Assembly (NCBI RefSeq): GCF_003732425.1
Contig: NZ_MOBX01000003.1
Coordinates: 248,001 to 312,000, forward strand
DNA from: Pseudomonas fluorescens
Lineage (GTDB): Bacteria > Pseudomonadota > Gammaproteobacteria > Pseudomonadales > Pseudomonadaceae
Length of the DNA stretch: 64,000 nt
Reading direction: 5' to 3'
The first letter of the stretch is position 1. Each line of letters begins with the position of its first letter. The notes beneath the pieces were generated by a model. It ran no database searches, was not told the DNA's origin, and worked only from the letters and a program-made list of their open reading frames with translations. This document shows, piece by piece, positions 8,090 through 19,077 of the stretch. A program made the position numbers and the translations under genes.

Positions 8090-8281
8090 TATTTAACTGT
8101 AAGCATTTTCGCAACTGCTTAAAATTCAAGAAAATCCTCTGACAGCGGTTTTCCGATTTTGGTGTGGGTCGTGTCGAGTTTTTTGTAGGAAAAGTGCGAG
8201 AGATTTGTGAGCGATGCACCACCCGCCCGTCAGGCGAGTGGTGCAGGGTGCCTAATCAAGAATCGACCGGGCGGAAGTCCA

Positions 8282-9719
<1,438 letters not shown>

Positions 9720-10166
9720 ATGTCACTGACGGTCGGTTTTTCAAATCCCGGTGCAGTCACCATCGGCGGCAAAACGGCAGCGACAATCAATGCATTGAGC
9801 GAGGCAGAAGCGGATGCCTCCGCCGAGGCGTTGGGCACTGAGAAAGAGCAAGGCAATCAGGTCAAAACCGGCGGTCCCGCGCAGGAAGACAGCAAGGCGG
9901 AAAGCAGCGACAACCTGAGCATCACCGTCAAGATGCTGCTCAAGCGCATGCAGGAATTGCAGAAGCAGCTTCAGGAGCAGCAACAGCGCTTGGCAGCGGC
10001 GCAAGCTGAAACCTATCCGACGCCCGAGGCGAAATCGCAGGCGGTCATGTCCATTCAGGGGCAGATTGCGCAAACCAGCGCCGCGATGGCAGAAGTGGCG
10101 GGGGCATTGGTAAAGGAAATGTCCAAGAGTTCCACAAGCGGGAATTTGGTCAGCACCACGGCGTAA
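9720..10166 (+). CDS. Hypothetical coiled-coil protein
   Basis: A 148-residue protein of unknown function. It has no signal peptide or membrane helix. A low-complexity Ala/Glu N-terminal third is followed by a strong coiled-coil heptad stretch, MLLKRMQELQKQLQEQQQ at about 78-95, and an Ala/Met-rich helical tail. GGGAG 8 bases before the ATG supports the start. It is not part of the ribose operon, which has its own promoter downstream. Confidence 0.7.
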   Translation: MSLTVGFSNPGAVTIGGKTAATINALSEAEADASAEALGTEKEQGNQVKTGGPAQEDSKAESSDNLSITVKMLLKRMQELQKQLQEQQQRLAAAQAETYPTPEAKSQAVMSIQGQIAQTSAAMAEVAGALVKEMSKSSTSGNLVSTTA

Positions 10167-10222
10167 GCAGCGAAGGTGCGAGTCGGACGATTCGCCCTAT
10201 AACAAATGACGATTTCTGATTG

Positions 10223-10251
10223 TTGACAAATGTCGGCGGGATTCGCATAGT
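10223..10251 (+). promoter_or_regulatory. Promoter of the ribose operon
   Basis: TTGACA (10223-10228) and CATAGT (10246-10251) with a 17-bp spacer. The predicted transcription start near 10258 falls at the edge of the RbsR-type operator. Confidence 0.75.
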
Positions 10252-10259
10252 TCGATCTA

Positions 10260-10273
10260 CGCAAACGTTTGCG
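10260..10273 (+). promoter_or_regulatory. RbsR-type (LacI-family) operator
   Basis: Perfect 14-bp palindrome CGCAAACGTTTGCG centred on CG, the classic LacI/PurR/RbsR half-site arrangement. Its position at the predicted transcription start fits simple repression relieved by ribose. Confidence 0.8.
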
Positions 10274-10367
10274 CGGCTCTCTCGGCACTGTATGGTCCGG
10301 AAGAAAGCGATGTAGCTTACGCTGGCGCAAGCGTTGCTCACAATAATCATAAGATCGGAGTGAACCC

Positions 10368-11324
10368 ATGAAGCTGCCATTCGCTGGACGTCTTCTTGCT
10401 GTCGCTATGCTGGCTGCCACAGCCGCCGCACTACCTGTCTCCTCGGCATTCGCCGAATCCGCCGAAAAACCCAAAGTCGCGCTGGTCATGAAGTCTCTGG
10501 CCAACGAATTCTTCCTGACCATGGAAGACGGCGCCAAGGCCTACCAGAAAGAACACTCCGCCGACTTCGACTTGATCTCCAACGGCATCAAGGACGAAAC
10601 CGATACTGCCGGCCAGACCCGCATTGTCGAGCAGATGATCCTGGCCAAGGTCAATGCGCTGGTGATCGCGCCTTCCGACTCCAAGGCCATGGTGCCGGTG
10701 ATCAAGAAAGCCGTCGATGCCGGCATTACCGTGATCAACATCGACAACCAGCTCGATCCGGCCATCGTCAAAAGCAAAAACATCAGCGTGCCCTTCGTAG
10801 GTCCGGACAATCGCAAAGGCGCGCGTCTGGTCGGTGAGTATCTGGCCAAACAGCTCAAGGCCGGTGACGAGGTCGGCATCATTGAAGGTGTGTCCACCAC
10901 GACCAATGCCCAGCAGCGTACCGCTGGCTTCAAGGATGCGATGGACGCTGCACAGATCAAGATCGTTTCCCTGCAATCCGGTGACTGGGAAATCGACAAG
11001 GGCAACAAGGTTGCCGCTTCGATCCTCAGTGAATACCCAGACGTCAAAGCACTGCTGGCCGGTAACGACAGCATGGCTGTAGGCGCTGTGTCTGCCGTGC
11101 GTGCCGCCGGTAAGGCTGGCCAGGTTCAGGTGGTCGGTTACGACAACATCAATGCCATCAAGCCAATGTTGAAGGACGGTCGCGTATTGGCCACGGCTGA
11201 CCAGTTCGCTGCCAGGCAAGCTGTGTTCGGCATCGAAACCGCGCTGAAAATCATCAAGGGCGAGAAAGTCGACAGCGGCGCTAACGGCGTGATCGAAACA
11301 CCGGTTGAGCTGGTCACCAAGTAA
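10368..11324 (+). CDS. rbsB: Ribose ABC transporter periplasmic binding protein
   Basis: A 318-residue periplasmic binding protein of the LacI/RbsB fold. The signal peptide ends near AFA-ESAEK. Typical segments are KVALVMKSLANEFFLTMEDGA, ALVIAPSDSKA, TVINIDNQLD and VVGYDNINAI. It captures ribose for RbsAC. GGAGTG lies 8 bases before the ATG. It is the first gene of a seven-gene operon that also contains its own repressor and a nucleoside hydrolase. Confidence 0.94.
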   Translation: MKLPFAGRLLAVAMLAATAAALPVSSAFAESAEKPKVALVMKSLANEFFLTMEDGAKAYQKEHSADFDLISNGIKDETDTAGQTRIVEQMILAKVNALVIAPSDSKAMVPVIKKAVDAGITVINIDNQLDPAIVKSKNISVPFVGPDNRKGARLVGEYLAKQLKAGDEVGIIEGVSTTTNAQQRTAGFKDAMDAAQIKIVSLQSGDWEIDKGNKVAASILSEYPDVKALLAGNDSMAVGAVSAVRAAGKAGQVQVVGYDNINAIKPMLKDGRVLATADQFAARQAVFGIETALKIIKGEKVDSGANGVIETPVELVTK

Positions 11325-11380
11325 GTTTTCTGGCGACACAACGGCGCTCGTCCGTCCGGGCGAGCGCATGGAGAGTTTTT

Positions 11381-12934
11381 ATGTCAGTTTCCGCCCCGAA
11401 CGCTGTCCTCTCGGTCAGCGGTATCGGTAAGACCTATGCGCAACCGGTGCTCACCGGCATCGATCTGACGCTGATGCGCGGTGAAGTGCTGGCGCTGACC
11501 GGCGAGAATGGTGCCGGCAAAAGTACCCTGTCGAAGATCATTGGCGGACTGGTCACGCCGACCACCGGCCAGATGCAATTCCATGGCAAGGACTTTCGTC
11601 CGGGCAGTCGTACCCAGGCTGAAGAGCTCGGCGTGCGCATGGTCATGCAAGAACTCAATCTGTTGCCAACCTTGTCGGTGGCGGAGAACCTGTTTCTCGA
11701 CAACTTGCCAAGCAACGGCGGCTGGATCAGCCGCAAGCAATTGCGCAAAGCCGCGGTCGAAGCGATGGCACAAGTCGGCCTCGACGCGATTGATCCGGAT
11801 ACGCTGGTCGGCGAGCTGGGTATCGGGCATCAGCAGATGGTCGAAATCGCCCGCAACCTGATTGGCGATTGTCATGTGCTGATTCTTGATGAGCCGACCG
11901 CGATGCTGACCGCACGTGAAGTCGAAATGCTCTTTGAGCAGATCACCCGCTTGCAGGCACGCGGCGTCTCGATCATCTACATTTCCCACCGCCTCGAAGA
12001 ACTTGCCCGGGTCGCACAACGCATTGCCGTGCTGCGTGACGGCAATCTGGTCTGCGTCGAGCCGATGGCCAATTACAACAGCGAGCAACTGGTGACGCTG
12101 ATGGTTGGTCGCGAACTGGGCGAACATATCGACATGGGCACGCGCAATATTGGCGCCCCGGCGTTGACGGTCAAAGGCTTGACCCGCTCCGACAAAGTTC
12201 GCGACGTTTCATTCGAAGTGCGCGCTGGCGAGATCTTCGGCATTTCCGGGTTGATCGGGGCTGGGCGCACCGAACTGCTGCGACTGATATTCGGAGCGGA
12301 CGTTGCCGACAGCGGCACCATTGCACTCGGCTCGCCAGCCAAAGTGGTCAGTGTGCGTTCGCCCGTCGACGCTGTGCGCAACGGTATCGCGTTGATAACC
12401 GAAGACCGCAAGGGTGAAGGCCTGCTGCTCAGTCAGTCGATCAGTGCCAACATCGCACTCGGCAACATGCCGGAAATTTCCAGTGGCGGTGTCGTCAACA
12501 ATGGCGACGAGATCGCTTTGGCGCAGCGTCAGATCGACGCCATGCGCATCCGCAGCTCGAGCCCGACACAATTGGTTTCCGAGTTGTCCGGTGGTAACCA
12601 GCAGAAGGTCGTGATCGGCCGCTGGCTGGAACGTGATTGTTCGGTTTTGCTGTTCGACGAGCCGACCCGTGGCATCGACGTCGGCGCCAAGTTCGATATT
12701 TACGCCTTGCTCGGTGAACTGACGCGCCAGGGCAAAGCGCTGGTGGTGGTGTCCAGTGATCTGCGTGAGTTGATGCTGATCTGCGACCGGATCGGCGTGT
12801 TGTCGGCCGGGCGGCTGATCGACACCTTCGAGCGTGACAGCTGGACTCAGGATGACTTGCTTGCCGCCGCGTTCGCCGGCTACCAAAAACGTGATGCGTT
12901 GCTCAACGAAGCAGCGCCTAGGGATCTCCCATGA
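11381..12934 (+). CDS. rbsA: Ribose ABC transporter ATPase with tandem ATPase domains
   Basis: A 517-residue fusion of two ABC ATPase domains, the usual RbsA length. Domain 1 has Walker A GENGAGKST near residue 42 and Walker B LILDEPTAML. Domain 2 has the degenerate Walker A GLIGAGRTE, signature LSGGNQQK and Walker B LLFDEPTRGIDVG. It drives ribose import with RbsB and RbsC. GGAG lies 8 bases before the start. The stop overlaps rbsC by 4 bases. Confidence 0.95.
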   Translation: MSVSAPNAVLSVSGIGKTYAQPVLTGIDLTLMRGEVLALTGENGAGKSTLSKIIGGLVTPTTGQMQFHGKDFRPGSRTQAEELGVRMVMQELNLLPTLSVAENLFLDNLPSNGGWISRKQLRKAAVEAMAQVGLDAIDPDTLVGELGIGHQQMVEIARNLIGDCHVLILDEPTAMLTAREVEMLFEQITRLQARGVSIIYISHRLEELARVAQRIAVLRDGNLVCVEPMANYNSEQLVTLMVGRELGEHIDMGTRNIGAPALTVKGLTRSDKVRDVSFEVRAGEIFGISGLIGAGRTELLRLIFGADVADSGTIALGSPAKVVSVRSPVDAVRNGIALITEDRKGEGLLLSQSISANIALGNMPEISSGGVVNNGDEIALAQRQIDAMRIRSSSPTQLVSELSGGNQQKVVIGRWLERDCSVLLFDEPTRGIDVGAKFDIYALLGELTRQGKALVVVSSDLRELMLICDRIGVLSAGRLIDTFERDSWTQDDLLAAAFAGYQKRDALLNEAAPRDLP

Positions 12935-13908
12935 AAACTGCATCTCCTGCCGGCAAACGTAGTGGCAACTTCTACGGTCTGGGCACTTATCTTGGCCTGG
13001 CCGGCGCCTTGCTGGCGATGATTGCGCTGTTCTCGGTATTGAGCAGCCATTTTCTGTCCTATAACACCTTCAGTACGCTGGCCAACCAGATTCCTGATCT
13101 GATGGTGCTGGCGGTCGGCATGACCTTCGTGTTGATCATCGGCGGCATTGACCTCTCGGTAGGCTCGGTACTCGCATTGGCCGCTTCGACGGTCAGCGTT
13201 GCGATTCTCGGCTGGGGCTGGGGCGTGTTGCCGTCGGCATTGCTCGGCATGGCAGTGGCGGCGCTGGCCGGTACTGTCACCGGTTCGATCACGGTGGCCT
13301 GGCGGATTCCATCGTTCATCGTCTCTTTGGGTGTGCTGGAAATGGCTCGGGGTCTGGCGTATCAGATGACCGGATCGCGCACCGCGTACATCGGTGACTC
13401 GTTCGCCTGGCTGTCGAACCCGATTGCGTTCGGCATCTCGCCATCGTTCATCATTGCCTTGCTGGTGATTTTCATTGCTCAGGCCGTGTTGACGCGTACC
13501 GTATTCGGTCGCTACCTGATCGGCATCGGCACCAACGAAGAGGCGGTGCGTCTAGCGGGCATCAATCCGAAGCCCTACAAGATTCTGGTATTCAGCCTGA
13601 TGGGCCTGCTGGCCGGTATCGCCGCGCTGTTTCAGATTTCCCGTCTGGAAGCTGCTGATCCGAATGCCGGTTCCGGTCTGGAGTTGCAGGTGATCGCTGC
13701 TGTGGTCATCGGCGGTACCAGCCTGATGGGCGGGCGTGGTTCGGTGATCAGCACGTTCTTTGGCGTGTTGATCATCTCGGTCCTGGCGGCAGGTCTGGCG
13801 CAGATCGGTGCGACTGAACCAACCAAACGAATCATCACCGGCGCCGTCATCGTGATCGCGGTGGTGCTCGACACTTATCGCAGTCAGCGCGCCAGTCGCC
13901 GGGGCTAA
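12931..13908 (+). CDS. rbsC: Ribose ABC transporter permease
   Basis: A 325-residue inner-membrane permease of the branched-chain/ribose type with 8-10 hydrophobic helices. The family signature MTFVLIIGGIDLSVGSV begins near residue 65, and the C-terminal EAA-like loop GTNEEAVRLAGI is present. The ATGA overlap with rbsA and 3-base gap to rbsR show tight operon coupling. Confidence 0.95.
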   Translation: MKTASPAGKRSGNFYGLGTYLGLAGALLAMIALFSVLSSHFLSYNTFSTLANQIPDLMVLAVGMTFVLIIGGIDLSVGSVLALAASTVSVAILGWGWGVLPSALLGMAVAALAGTVTGSITVAWRIPSFIVSLGVLEMARGLAYQMTGSRTAYIGDSFAWLSNPIAFGISPSFIIALLVIFIAQAVLTRTVFGRYLIGIGTNEEAVRLAGINPKPYKILVFSLMGLLAGIAALFQISRLEAADPNAGSGLELQVIAAVVIGGTSLMGGRGSVISTFFGVLIISVLAAGLAQIGATEPTKRIITGAVIVIAVVLDTYRSQRASRRG

Positions 13909-13911
13909 GAC

Positions 13912-14931
13912 ATGGCAACGATCAAGGACGTGGCAGCCCTCGCGGGGATTTCCTACACGACGGTGTCGCATGTGGTGAACAACACTCGGCCGGTCAGTCA
14001 GGAAGTGCGGCTGAAAGTCGAGGCGGCGATCAAGAGCCTCGACTATGTACCGAGTGCGGTGGCGCGCTCGCTGAAAGCCAAGACCACTGCAACCATCGGC
14101 CTGCTGGTGCCAAACAGTCTCAACCCGTACTTCGCCGAGTTGGCGCGGGGTATCGAGGATTACTGCGAGCGTAACGGCTACTGCGTGATCCTCTGCAACT
14201 CCGACGACAACCCCGACAAACAGCGCAGCTATTTGCGTGTCTTGCTGGAGAAGCGCATCGACGGTTTGATCGTTGCTTCCGCTGGCGGTGATAGCGGTCT
14301 GGCGCAGGGGCTGGCCGGGGTGAAAACGCCGATGGTCATTGTCGACCGAGGTCTGGAGGGTGTCGATGCCGACCTTGTGCGCATCGATCACGAATATGGC
14401 GCTTACCTCGCGACCCGGCACTTGCTGGAATTGGGGCACCGCGATATCGCCACCATCGGCGGCCCGGTCAGCACCAGTGTTGCGCAGATGCGTCTGGCCG
14501 GTTATTGCCGAGCGTTGAAAGAGGCGGGCGTTGAAGTCCGTCAGGAGCGCATGCTGGAAAGCGATTTCACCAGTACTGGCGGGTACAACGCAGCGGCGAT
14601 TCTGCTCGAGCACAATCCGCCGAGCGCGATCTTTGCCGGCAACGACATGATCGGCATTGGTGTACTGCGTGCGGCGGCGGAGCGCAATGTTCGCGTGCCG
14701 AGTGAGCTGTCAGTGATCGGTTTCGACGATATTCAGATGAGTCGTTACGTCTACCCGGCACTCACCACGGTGGGCCAATCGATCCTGCAACTGGGCGAGA
14801 TGGCGGCCGAAGTGCTGCTGCGACGGATTGCTACACCGAGCCTGGGCACTGATCAACGCATCGTGACCCCGAGTATTGTCTTGCGCGAATCGACCGCACC
14901 GTTGTCCGGCGTGTTCACCGAATACCGCTGA
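13912..14931 (+). CDS. rbsR: LacI-family ribose operon repressor
   Basis: A 339-residue LacI-family regulator. The N-terminal helix-turn-helix reads MATIKDVAALAGISYTTVSH, and the hinge region ends near LKAKTTATIG. The C-terminal domain is a periplasmic-binding-protein-like ribose sensor. Encoded between transporter and kinase genes, it most likely binds the 14-bp palindrome at 10260 and represses the operon. Confidence 0.92.
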   Translation: MATIKDVAALAGISYTTVSHVVNNTRPVSQEVRLKVEAAIKSLDYVPSAVARSLKAKTTATIGLLVPNSLNPYFAELARGIEDYCERNGYCVILCNSDDNPDKQRSYLRVLLEKRIDGLIVASAGGDSGLAQGLAGVKTPMVIVDRGLEGVDADLVRIDHEYGAYLATRHLLELGHRDIATIGGPVSTSVAQMRLAGYCRALKEAGVEVRQERMLESDFTSTGGYNAAAILLEHNPPSAIFAGNDMIGIGVLRAAAERNVRVPSELSVIGFDDIQMSRYVYPALTTVGQSILQLGEMAAEVLLRRIATPSLGTDQRIVTPSIVLRESTAPLSGVFTEYR

Positions 14932-14955
14932 AACTGAATTGACGAGTAATGATGT

Positions 14956-15873
14956 ATGCCAGCAAATGTAGTGGTAATAGGCAGCCTGAACATGGATCTG
15001 GTGACCCGGGCGCCGCGGCTGCCGGTAGGCGGTGAAACGCTGATCGGTCATTCGTTTGCCACGGTTTCCGGCGGCAAGGGCGCCAATCAGGCGGTGGCCG
15101 CAGCCCGATTGGGCGCGCAGGTATCGATGGTCGGTTGCGTTGGCAACGATGACTATGGCGTGCAATTACGTGACGCCCTGCTGGCCGAGCGCATCGATTG
15201 CGACGCTGTGAGCGCGGTCGAAGATTCCAGTGGTGTGGCGTTGATCGTGGTTGACGACAACAGCCAGAACGCCATTGTCATCGTCGCCGGCGCCAATGGT
15301 GCCATGACGCCCGCAGTGATCGACCGGTTTGATGCAGTGCTGCAAGCCGCAGACGTGATCATCTGCCAGCTCGAAATTCCGGATGCCACGGTGGGGCATG
15401 CGCTCAAACGAGCGCGCGCGCTGGGTAAAATTGTCATCCTCAATCCGGCTCCGGCCAGTCGTCCACTGCCAGCAGACTGGTTTGCCGCGATCGACTATCT
15501 GATCCCCAACGAGAGCGAAGCGGCGGTGTTGAGCGGGTTGCCGGTGGACTCGCAGGAAACGGCAGAACGTGCAGCCAGCCAGTTGATCGCCATGGGCGCG
15601 GACAAAGTCATCATTACCCTCGGTGCTCAAGGCTCGCTGTTCGCCAATGGCCAAAGCTTCGAACATTTCCCGGCGCCGAAAGTGAAAGCTGTCGATACCA
15701 CGGCGGCAGGCGACACCTTCGTCGGTGGTTTCGCCGCTGCGCTGGCCAGTGGCAAGTCCGAGGCCGAGGCCATTCGTTTCGGGCAGATCGCCGCCGCGCT
15801 GTCGGTAACCCGCGCCGGCGCGCAACCGTCCATTCCAACCTTATCCGACGTACAGGCCTTTAAACCCGCATGA
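14956..15873 (+). CDS. rbsK: Ribokinase
   Basis: A 305-residue PfkB-family kinase that phosphorylates ribose to ribose 5-phosphate. Both family signatures are present: [16 protein letters not shown] near residue 38 and [17 protein letters not shown] near 250, with the catalytic Asp in AAGD. The N-terminal GSLNMDLV motif binds the sugar. The start is weakly supported by a ribosome site; the overlap of its stop with rbsD implies coupling. Confidence 0.95.
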   Translation: MPANVVVIGSLNMDLVTRAPRLPVGGETLIGHSFATVSGGKGANQAVAAARLGAQVSMVGCVGNDDYGVQLRDALLAERIDCDAVSAVEDSSGVALIVVDDNSQNAIVIVAGANGAMTPAVIDRFDAVLQAADVIICQLEIPDATVGHALKRARALGKIVILNPAPASRPLPADWFAAIDYLIPNESEAAVLSGLPVDSQETAERAASQLIAMGADKVIITLGAQGSLFANGQSFEHFPAPKVKAVDTTAAGDTFVGGFAAALASGKSEAEAIRFGQIAAALSVTRAGAQPSIPTLSDVQAFKPA

Positions 15874-16274
15874 AAAAGACTCCTCTGCTCAACGTCGCAT
15901 TGTCGCGGCTGATTGCTTCTTTGGGCCACGGCGACATGGTGGTCATTGGTGATGCCGGGTTGCCCGTGCCGCCGGGTGTCGAGCTGATTGATCTGGCGCT
16001 GACCCACGGCGTGCCGGACTTCGTCAGCACCCTGAAAGTCGTGCTCAGCGAGATGCAGGTGGAAAGCCATGCGCTCGCCAAAGAAATCTTCGACAAGCAA
16101 CCGACCGCGCTGAATACGCTGGAACAGTTGAATGAAGAGGGCGCTCTGGGCCGTCGCGATCTGCTCAGCCACGAGCAATTCAAGGTTCTCAGCCGACAGG
16201 CTCGGGCGATTGTTCGTACAGGTGAATGCCAGCCGTACTGCAATATCGTCCTGGTCGCCGGGGTTACGTTCTGA
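15870..16274 (+). CDS. rbsD: D-ribose pyranase
   Basis: A 134-residue RbsD/FucU-family mutarotase that interconverts pyranose and furanose ribose so that ribokinase can use it. Visible family features are [20 protein letters not shown] near residue 12 (catalytic His) and the C-terminal [16 protein letters not shown]. It starts inside the rbsK stop (ATGA). Confidence 0.95.
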   Translation: MKKTPLLNVALSRLIASLGHGDMVVIGDAGLPVPPGVELIDLALTHGVPDFVSTLKVVLSEMQVESHALAKEIFDKQPTALNTLEQLNEEGALGRRDLLSHEQFKVLSRQARAIVRTGECQPYCNIVLVAGVTF

Positions 16275-16305
16275 TTTTCGATTCCACATGCACAAGGAAT
16301 GCGCC

Positions 16306-17334
16306 ATGCAACGCTATGCTCAGAAACTGCATCAATTCATCCGGAGCTTTTTGCTTTTGTCCGTAATCACTGCCACCGGCGCCCAGGCGGCGGAGAAAAT
16401 CGACCTGATCATCGACACCGACCCGGGTGCTGACGATGTGGTCGCGTTGTTGTTCGCCCTGGCCTCGCCCGACGAGCTGAATATTCGCGCGCTGACCACC
16501 GTGGCCGGCAACGTGCGCCTCGACAAGACTTCGCGTAACGCACGGCTGGCACGCGAGTGGGCAGGGCGCGAAGACGTACCGGTTTATGCAGGTGCGCCGA
16601 AGCCGCTGATGCGCACGCCGATCTACGCCGAGAACATCCATGGCAAGGAAGGCCTGTCGGGTGTCACTGTGCACGAACCGAAAAAGGGGCTGGCAGAAGG
16701 CAATGCGGTCAACTACCTGATCGATACCCTGAAAAAAGCCAAGCCGCACAGCATCACGATCGCCATGCTCGGCCCGCAGACCAACCTGGCGCTGGCGCTG
16801 ATCCAGGAGCCTGAAATCGTTCAGGGCATCAAGGAAGTGGTGATCATGGGCGGTGCGCACTTCAACGGTGGCAACATCACCCCGGTGGCCGAATTCAACC
16901 TGTTCGCTGACCCGCAAGCGGCTGAAGTGGTGCTGAAAAGCGGCGTGAAACTGACCTACCTGCCGCTGGACGTGACCCACAAGATTCTCACCAGTGATGC
17001 ACGCCTGAAGCAGATCGCCGCGCTGAATAACAACGCGAGCAAGATTGTCGGCGACATTCTCAACGAGTACATCAAGGGCGATATGGAGCACTACGGTATT
17101 CCGGGTGGCCCGGTGCATGACGCTACCGTTGTGGCCTATCTGCTCAAGCCGGAACTGTTCACCGGTCGCTCGGTGAATGTCGTGGTGGATAGCCGTGAAG
17201 GGCCGACTTTCGGTCAGACCATCGTCGATTGGTACGACGGCCTGAAGGCGCCGAAAAATGCCTTCTGGGTGGAAAATGGCGACGCGCAAGGCTTCTTTGA
17301 TCTGTTGACCGAGCGTCTGAAGCGCTTGAAGTAA
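16306..17334 (+). CDS. Exported nucleoside hydrolase
   Basis: A 342-residue inosine-uridine-preferring hydrolase-family enzyme that cleaves nucleosides to base and ribose. The Asp cluster that binds Ca2+ is intact as IDTDPGADDV near residue 36, followed by NIHGKEGL, MLGPQTNLALAL and a C-terminal HDATVVAYLL. The first ~28 residues form a Sec signal peptide ending TGAQA-AEKI, so the enzyme is predicted to be periplasmic. The ATG at 16306 is preferred for AAGGA 9 bases upstream. The operon position suggests it frees ribose from nucleosides for RbsB. Confidence 0.9.
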   Translation: MQRYAQKLHQFIRSFLLLSVITATGAQAAEKIDLIIDTDPGADDVVALLFALASPDELNIRALTTVAGNVRLDKTSRNARLAREWAGREDVPVYAGAPKPLMRTPIYAENIHGKEGLSGVTVHEPKKGLAEGNAVNYLIDTLKKAKPHSITIAMLGPQTNLALALIQEPEIVQGIKEVVIMGGAHFNGGNITPVAEFNLFADPQAAEVVLKSGVKLTYLPLDVTHKILTSDARLKQIAALNNNASKIVGDILNEYIKGDMEHYGIPGGPVHDATVVAYLLKPELFTGRSVNVVVDSREGPTFGQTIVDWYDGLKAPKNAFWVENGDAQGFFDLLTERLKRLK

Positions 17335-17341
17335 GGCCAAA

Positions 17342-17370
17342 CCCCGCAGATGCCAGTCTGCGGGGATTTA
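17342..17370 (+). terminator. Terminator of the ribose operon
   Basis: Perfect 9-bp stem CCCCGCAGA/TCTGCGGGG with a 6-base loop, followed by ATTTATT. The T tract is short, so strength is uncertain. Confidence 0.7.
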
Positions 17371-17580
17371 TTCTCTCTCGGTATCCGGCGTGGTCTTGTG
17401 GTCGTGCTGATACCGCTCGAACACCTGCGCGATAAACGTTTGTGCGCCTTGTGTTCCCATGGTTTTGACCAGCAGATCGATGCTGATCAGCGCCAGCTCC
17501 TCCGAACTGCCCGGGCTATACGAACTGTGCCCCTTGGGCCACAAGACTTTGATGTCGGCAGTGATGCTTACGGTGCTCAT
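17368..17580 (-). CDS. Small hypothetical protein
   Basis: A 70-residue soluble protein of unknown function, with acidic/charged ends and a central amphipathic helix EELALISIDLLVKTMGTQGA. The ATG at 17580 begins the compositionally ordinary part; no strong ribosome site is seen and a longer frame extends to 17691. It converges on the ribose operon terminator. Confidence 0.55.
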   Translation of the reverse strand: MSTVSITADIKVLWPKGHSSYSPGSSEELALISIDLLVKTMGTQGAQTFIAQVFERYQHDHKTTPDTERE

Positions 17581-17711
17581 GAGTGCGCTCGAAAAGTCGG
17601 GAATGTCTGAGAGCGAGTTAACCATTTTGCCGGACGTTTGGCACTGCGACTTAGGCATGAGCGCAGCGCTATGCGACACTTGGTCTTTCAAGCTTTTCCA
17701 AGGATTGTGCT

Positions 17712-18017
17712 GTGCAGATCGATTTGAACACCCCTGACGGCCTCACGCTCGACGCAGTGCGCCAAATGCTCGCTTCTGCCAGTGATGACGAACACACGCA
17801 GTTGCGCGTGACCAAGGGCGGTATTGCTTACATTTCTTCAGGCGTAACCGGCGGGCAGGATATTGATGGTTTGCTGTTTCGCCTGGAAACCTGGGCCAAG
17901 GGTTCGGGCTACGTGGGCAATGTCGCAGCCAGTGATGAAGTGTGGGTGATGCAGATTTTCAACGCACTGAAGGACAACTGGCCGAATCCGCCGTATGACT
18001 ACATCGACGTCTACTGA
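17712..18017 (+). CDS. Small hypothetical protein
   Basis: A 101-residue cytoplasmic protein beginning with GTG. It is rich in acidic residues, with the segment GGQDIDGLLFRLETWAKGSGYVG and a C-terminal NWPNPPYDYIDVY. No known domain recognised. Purine-rich AAGGA 8 bases before the GTG supports translation. It is divergent from the 17368-17580 gene. Confidence 0.65.
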   Translation: MQIDLNTPDGLTLDAVRQMLASASDDEHTQLRVTKGGIAYISSGVTGGQDIDGLLFRLETWAKGSGYVGNVAASDEVWVMQIFNALKDNWPNPPYDYIDVY

Positions 18018-18186
18018 GCGCCGTTAATATTCAGTCACGATTGATCGATGAAGTGCTGCGTGCGACTGAGGCACACTCGGCTTTTTTCCGGTCGTGGGGC
18101 AGGGTGATGGCCCTGGCCGTGAAACCAAACAGCGGAATGACGGTCGCACGATCTCAGCTTAACCATTTTGAAAACAAGGAGGCTTC

Positions 18187-18504
18187 ATGCCTTTGAAGTT
18201 CGCGACACTGGGTGCACTTATGGCCGCTGCCATGTTGGCCGGTTGCAGCACGACCTCCAGCGAGTCGGCAAAGGAATCTGCGGCAACCGAAGCCGGTCAC
18301 AGCCGCTGTGAAGCATCGGCGGCGGCATTCGCCATCGGCAAGAAAGCGTCGCCAGAGCTACTTGAGCAGGCGCGCGCCAAAGCCGGGGCGCAAAATGCCC
18401 GTTTCCTCAAGCCGAACGACATGATCACGCTCGAGTACCGTTCCGATCGCTTGAACCTGAACACTGACAACAACCTGGTAATCACTCGCGTCAACTGCGG
18501 CTGA
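18187..18504 (+). CDS. Lipoprotein with I78-type peptidase-inhibitor domain
   Basis: A 105-residue lipoprotein with lipobox MLAGCST at residue 20. The mature part matches the inhibitor I78 fold: CEASAAAFAIGKKASPE, a helix, then RFLKPNDMITLEYRSDRLNL and the closing NLVITRVNCG, with the two cysteines positioned for a disulfide. It may protect the envelope against serine peptidases; the role is inferred from the family. AAGGAGG lies 6 bases before the ATG. Confidence 0.8.
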   Translation: MPLKFATLGALMAAAMLAGCSTTSSESAKESAATEAGHSRCEASAAAFAIGKKASPELLEQARAKAGAQNARFLKPNDMITLEYRSDRLNLNTDNNLVITRVNCG

Positions 18505-18531
18505 TTACGCACCACGTTTGTTGCAGGCATA

Positions 18532-18562
18532 AAAAACCCCGTCACATGGACGGGGTTTTTTT
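18532..18562. terminator. Bidirectional terminator
   Basis: AAAAACCCCGTC pairs with GACGGGGTTTTT around a 5-base loop, with A and T runs on the two sides. It serves both the I78 lipoprotein gene and the convergent cold-shock gene. Confidence 0.92.
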
Positions 18563-18576
18563 AGTGCGCCGGGAAA

Positions 18577-18789
18577 TTACTCTGGGCGAACTTGTGCAGC
18601 TTGCATACCCTTTTGGCCTTTCTCAGCCACGAAGGAAACGGTCTGGCCTTCTTTCAGGCTTTTGAAACCGTCGCTTTCGATAGCTTTGAAGTGTACGAAC
18701 AGGTCGTCACCGCCACCTTGAGGAGTGATGAAGCCGAAGCCTTTTTCATCGTTGAACCACTTAACGGTGCCGGTTTGGCGATTAGACAT
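18577..18789 (-). CDS. Cold-shock domain RNA chaperone
   Basis: A 70-residue CspA-family protein with RNP1 KGFGFITP near residue 16 and RNP2 DLFVHF near 29, which bind single-stranded nucleic acids and melt RNA secondary structure. GGAG 8 bases before the ATG supports the start. About 290 bp separate it from the next minus-strand gene; a long structured leader typical of csp genes may lie there. The paralogue (cspA, capB or other) cannot be settled from sequence alone. Confidence 0.95.
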   Translation of the reverse strand: MSNRQTGTVKWFNDEKGFGFITPQGGGDDLFVHFKAIESDGFKSLKEGQTVSFVAEKGQKGMQAAQVRPE

Positions 18790-19018
18790 GGTGTATCTCC
18801 AAGAAACATATATTTTTCAGTACTGTGCTGCTCAGGCCAACTGGGCACACCCGGGTATCATAGTCGAAATGTTCGCTTTGGGAGCCCCCCGGACGTGCTG
18901 TTTGCCAATCAGTCGTGTTTTCTTTACTGCCTGTTTCGGCTGAAAGCCCCGGTTTGAAAGGCTTTGAGCGAAAAGTAAAGACAATAAAAAAACCTGTAAA
19001 ACCTGCATAAATCGTCCG

Positions 19019-19045
19019 AAAAGGCTCAAATTCAGCCTTTTTTAC
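19019..19045. terminator. Probable terminator after 19078 gene
   Basis: AAAAGGCT pairs with AGCCTTTT around a 7-base loop; T and A runs flank it, so it can act in both directions. The stem is only 8 bp with few GC pairs. Confidence 0.55.
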
Positions 19046-19077
19046 GGGCGCTGAGCCGATTCAAAATGCTTTTTTAC

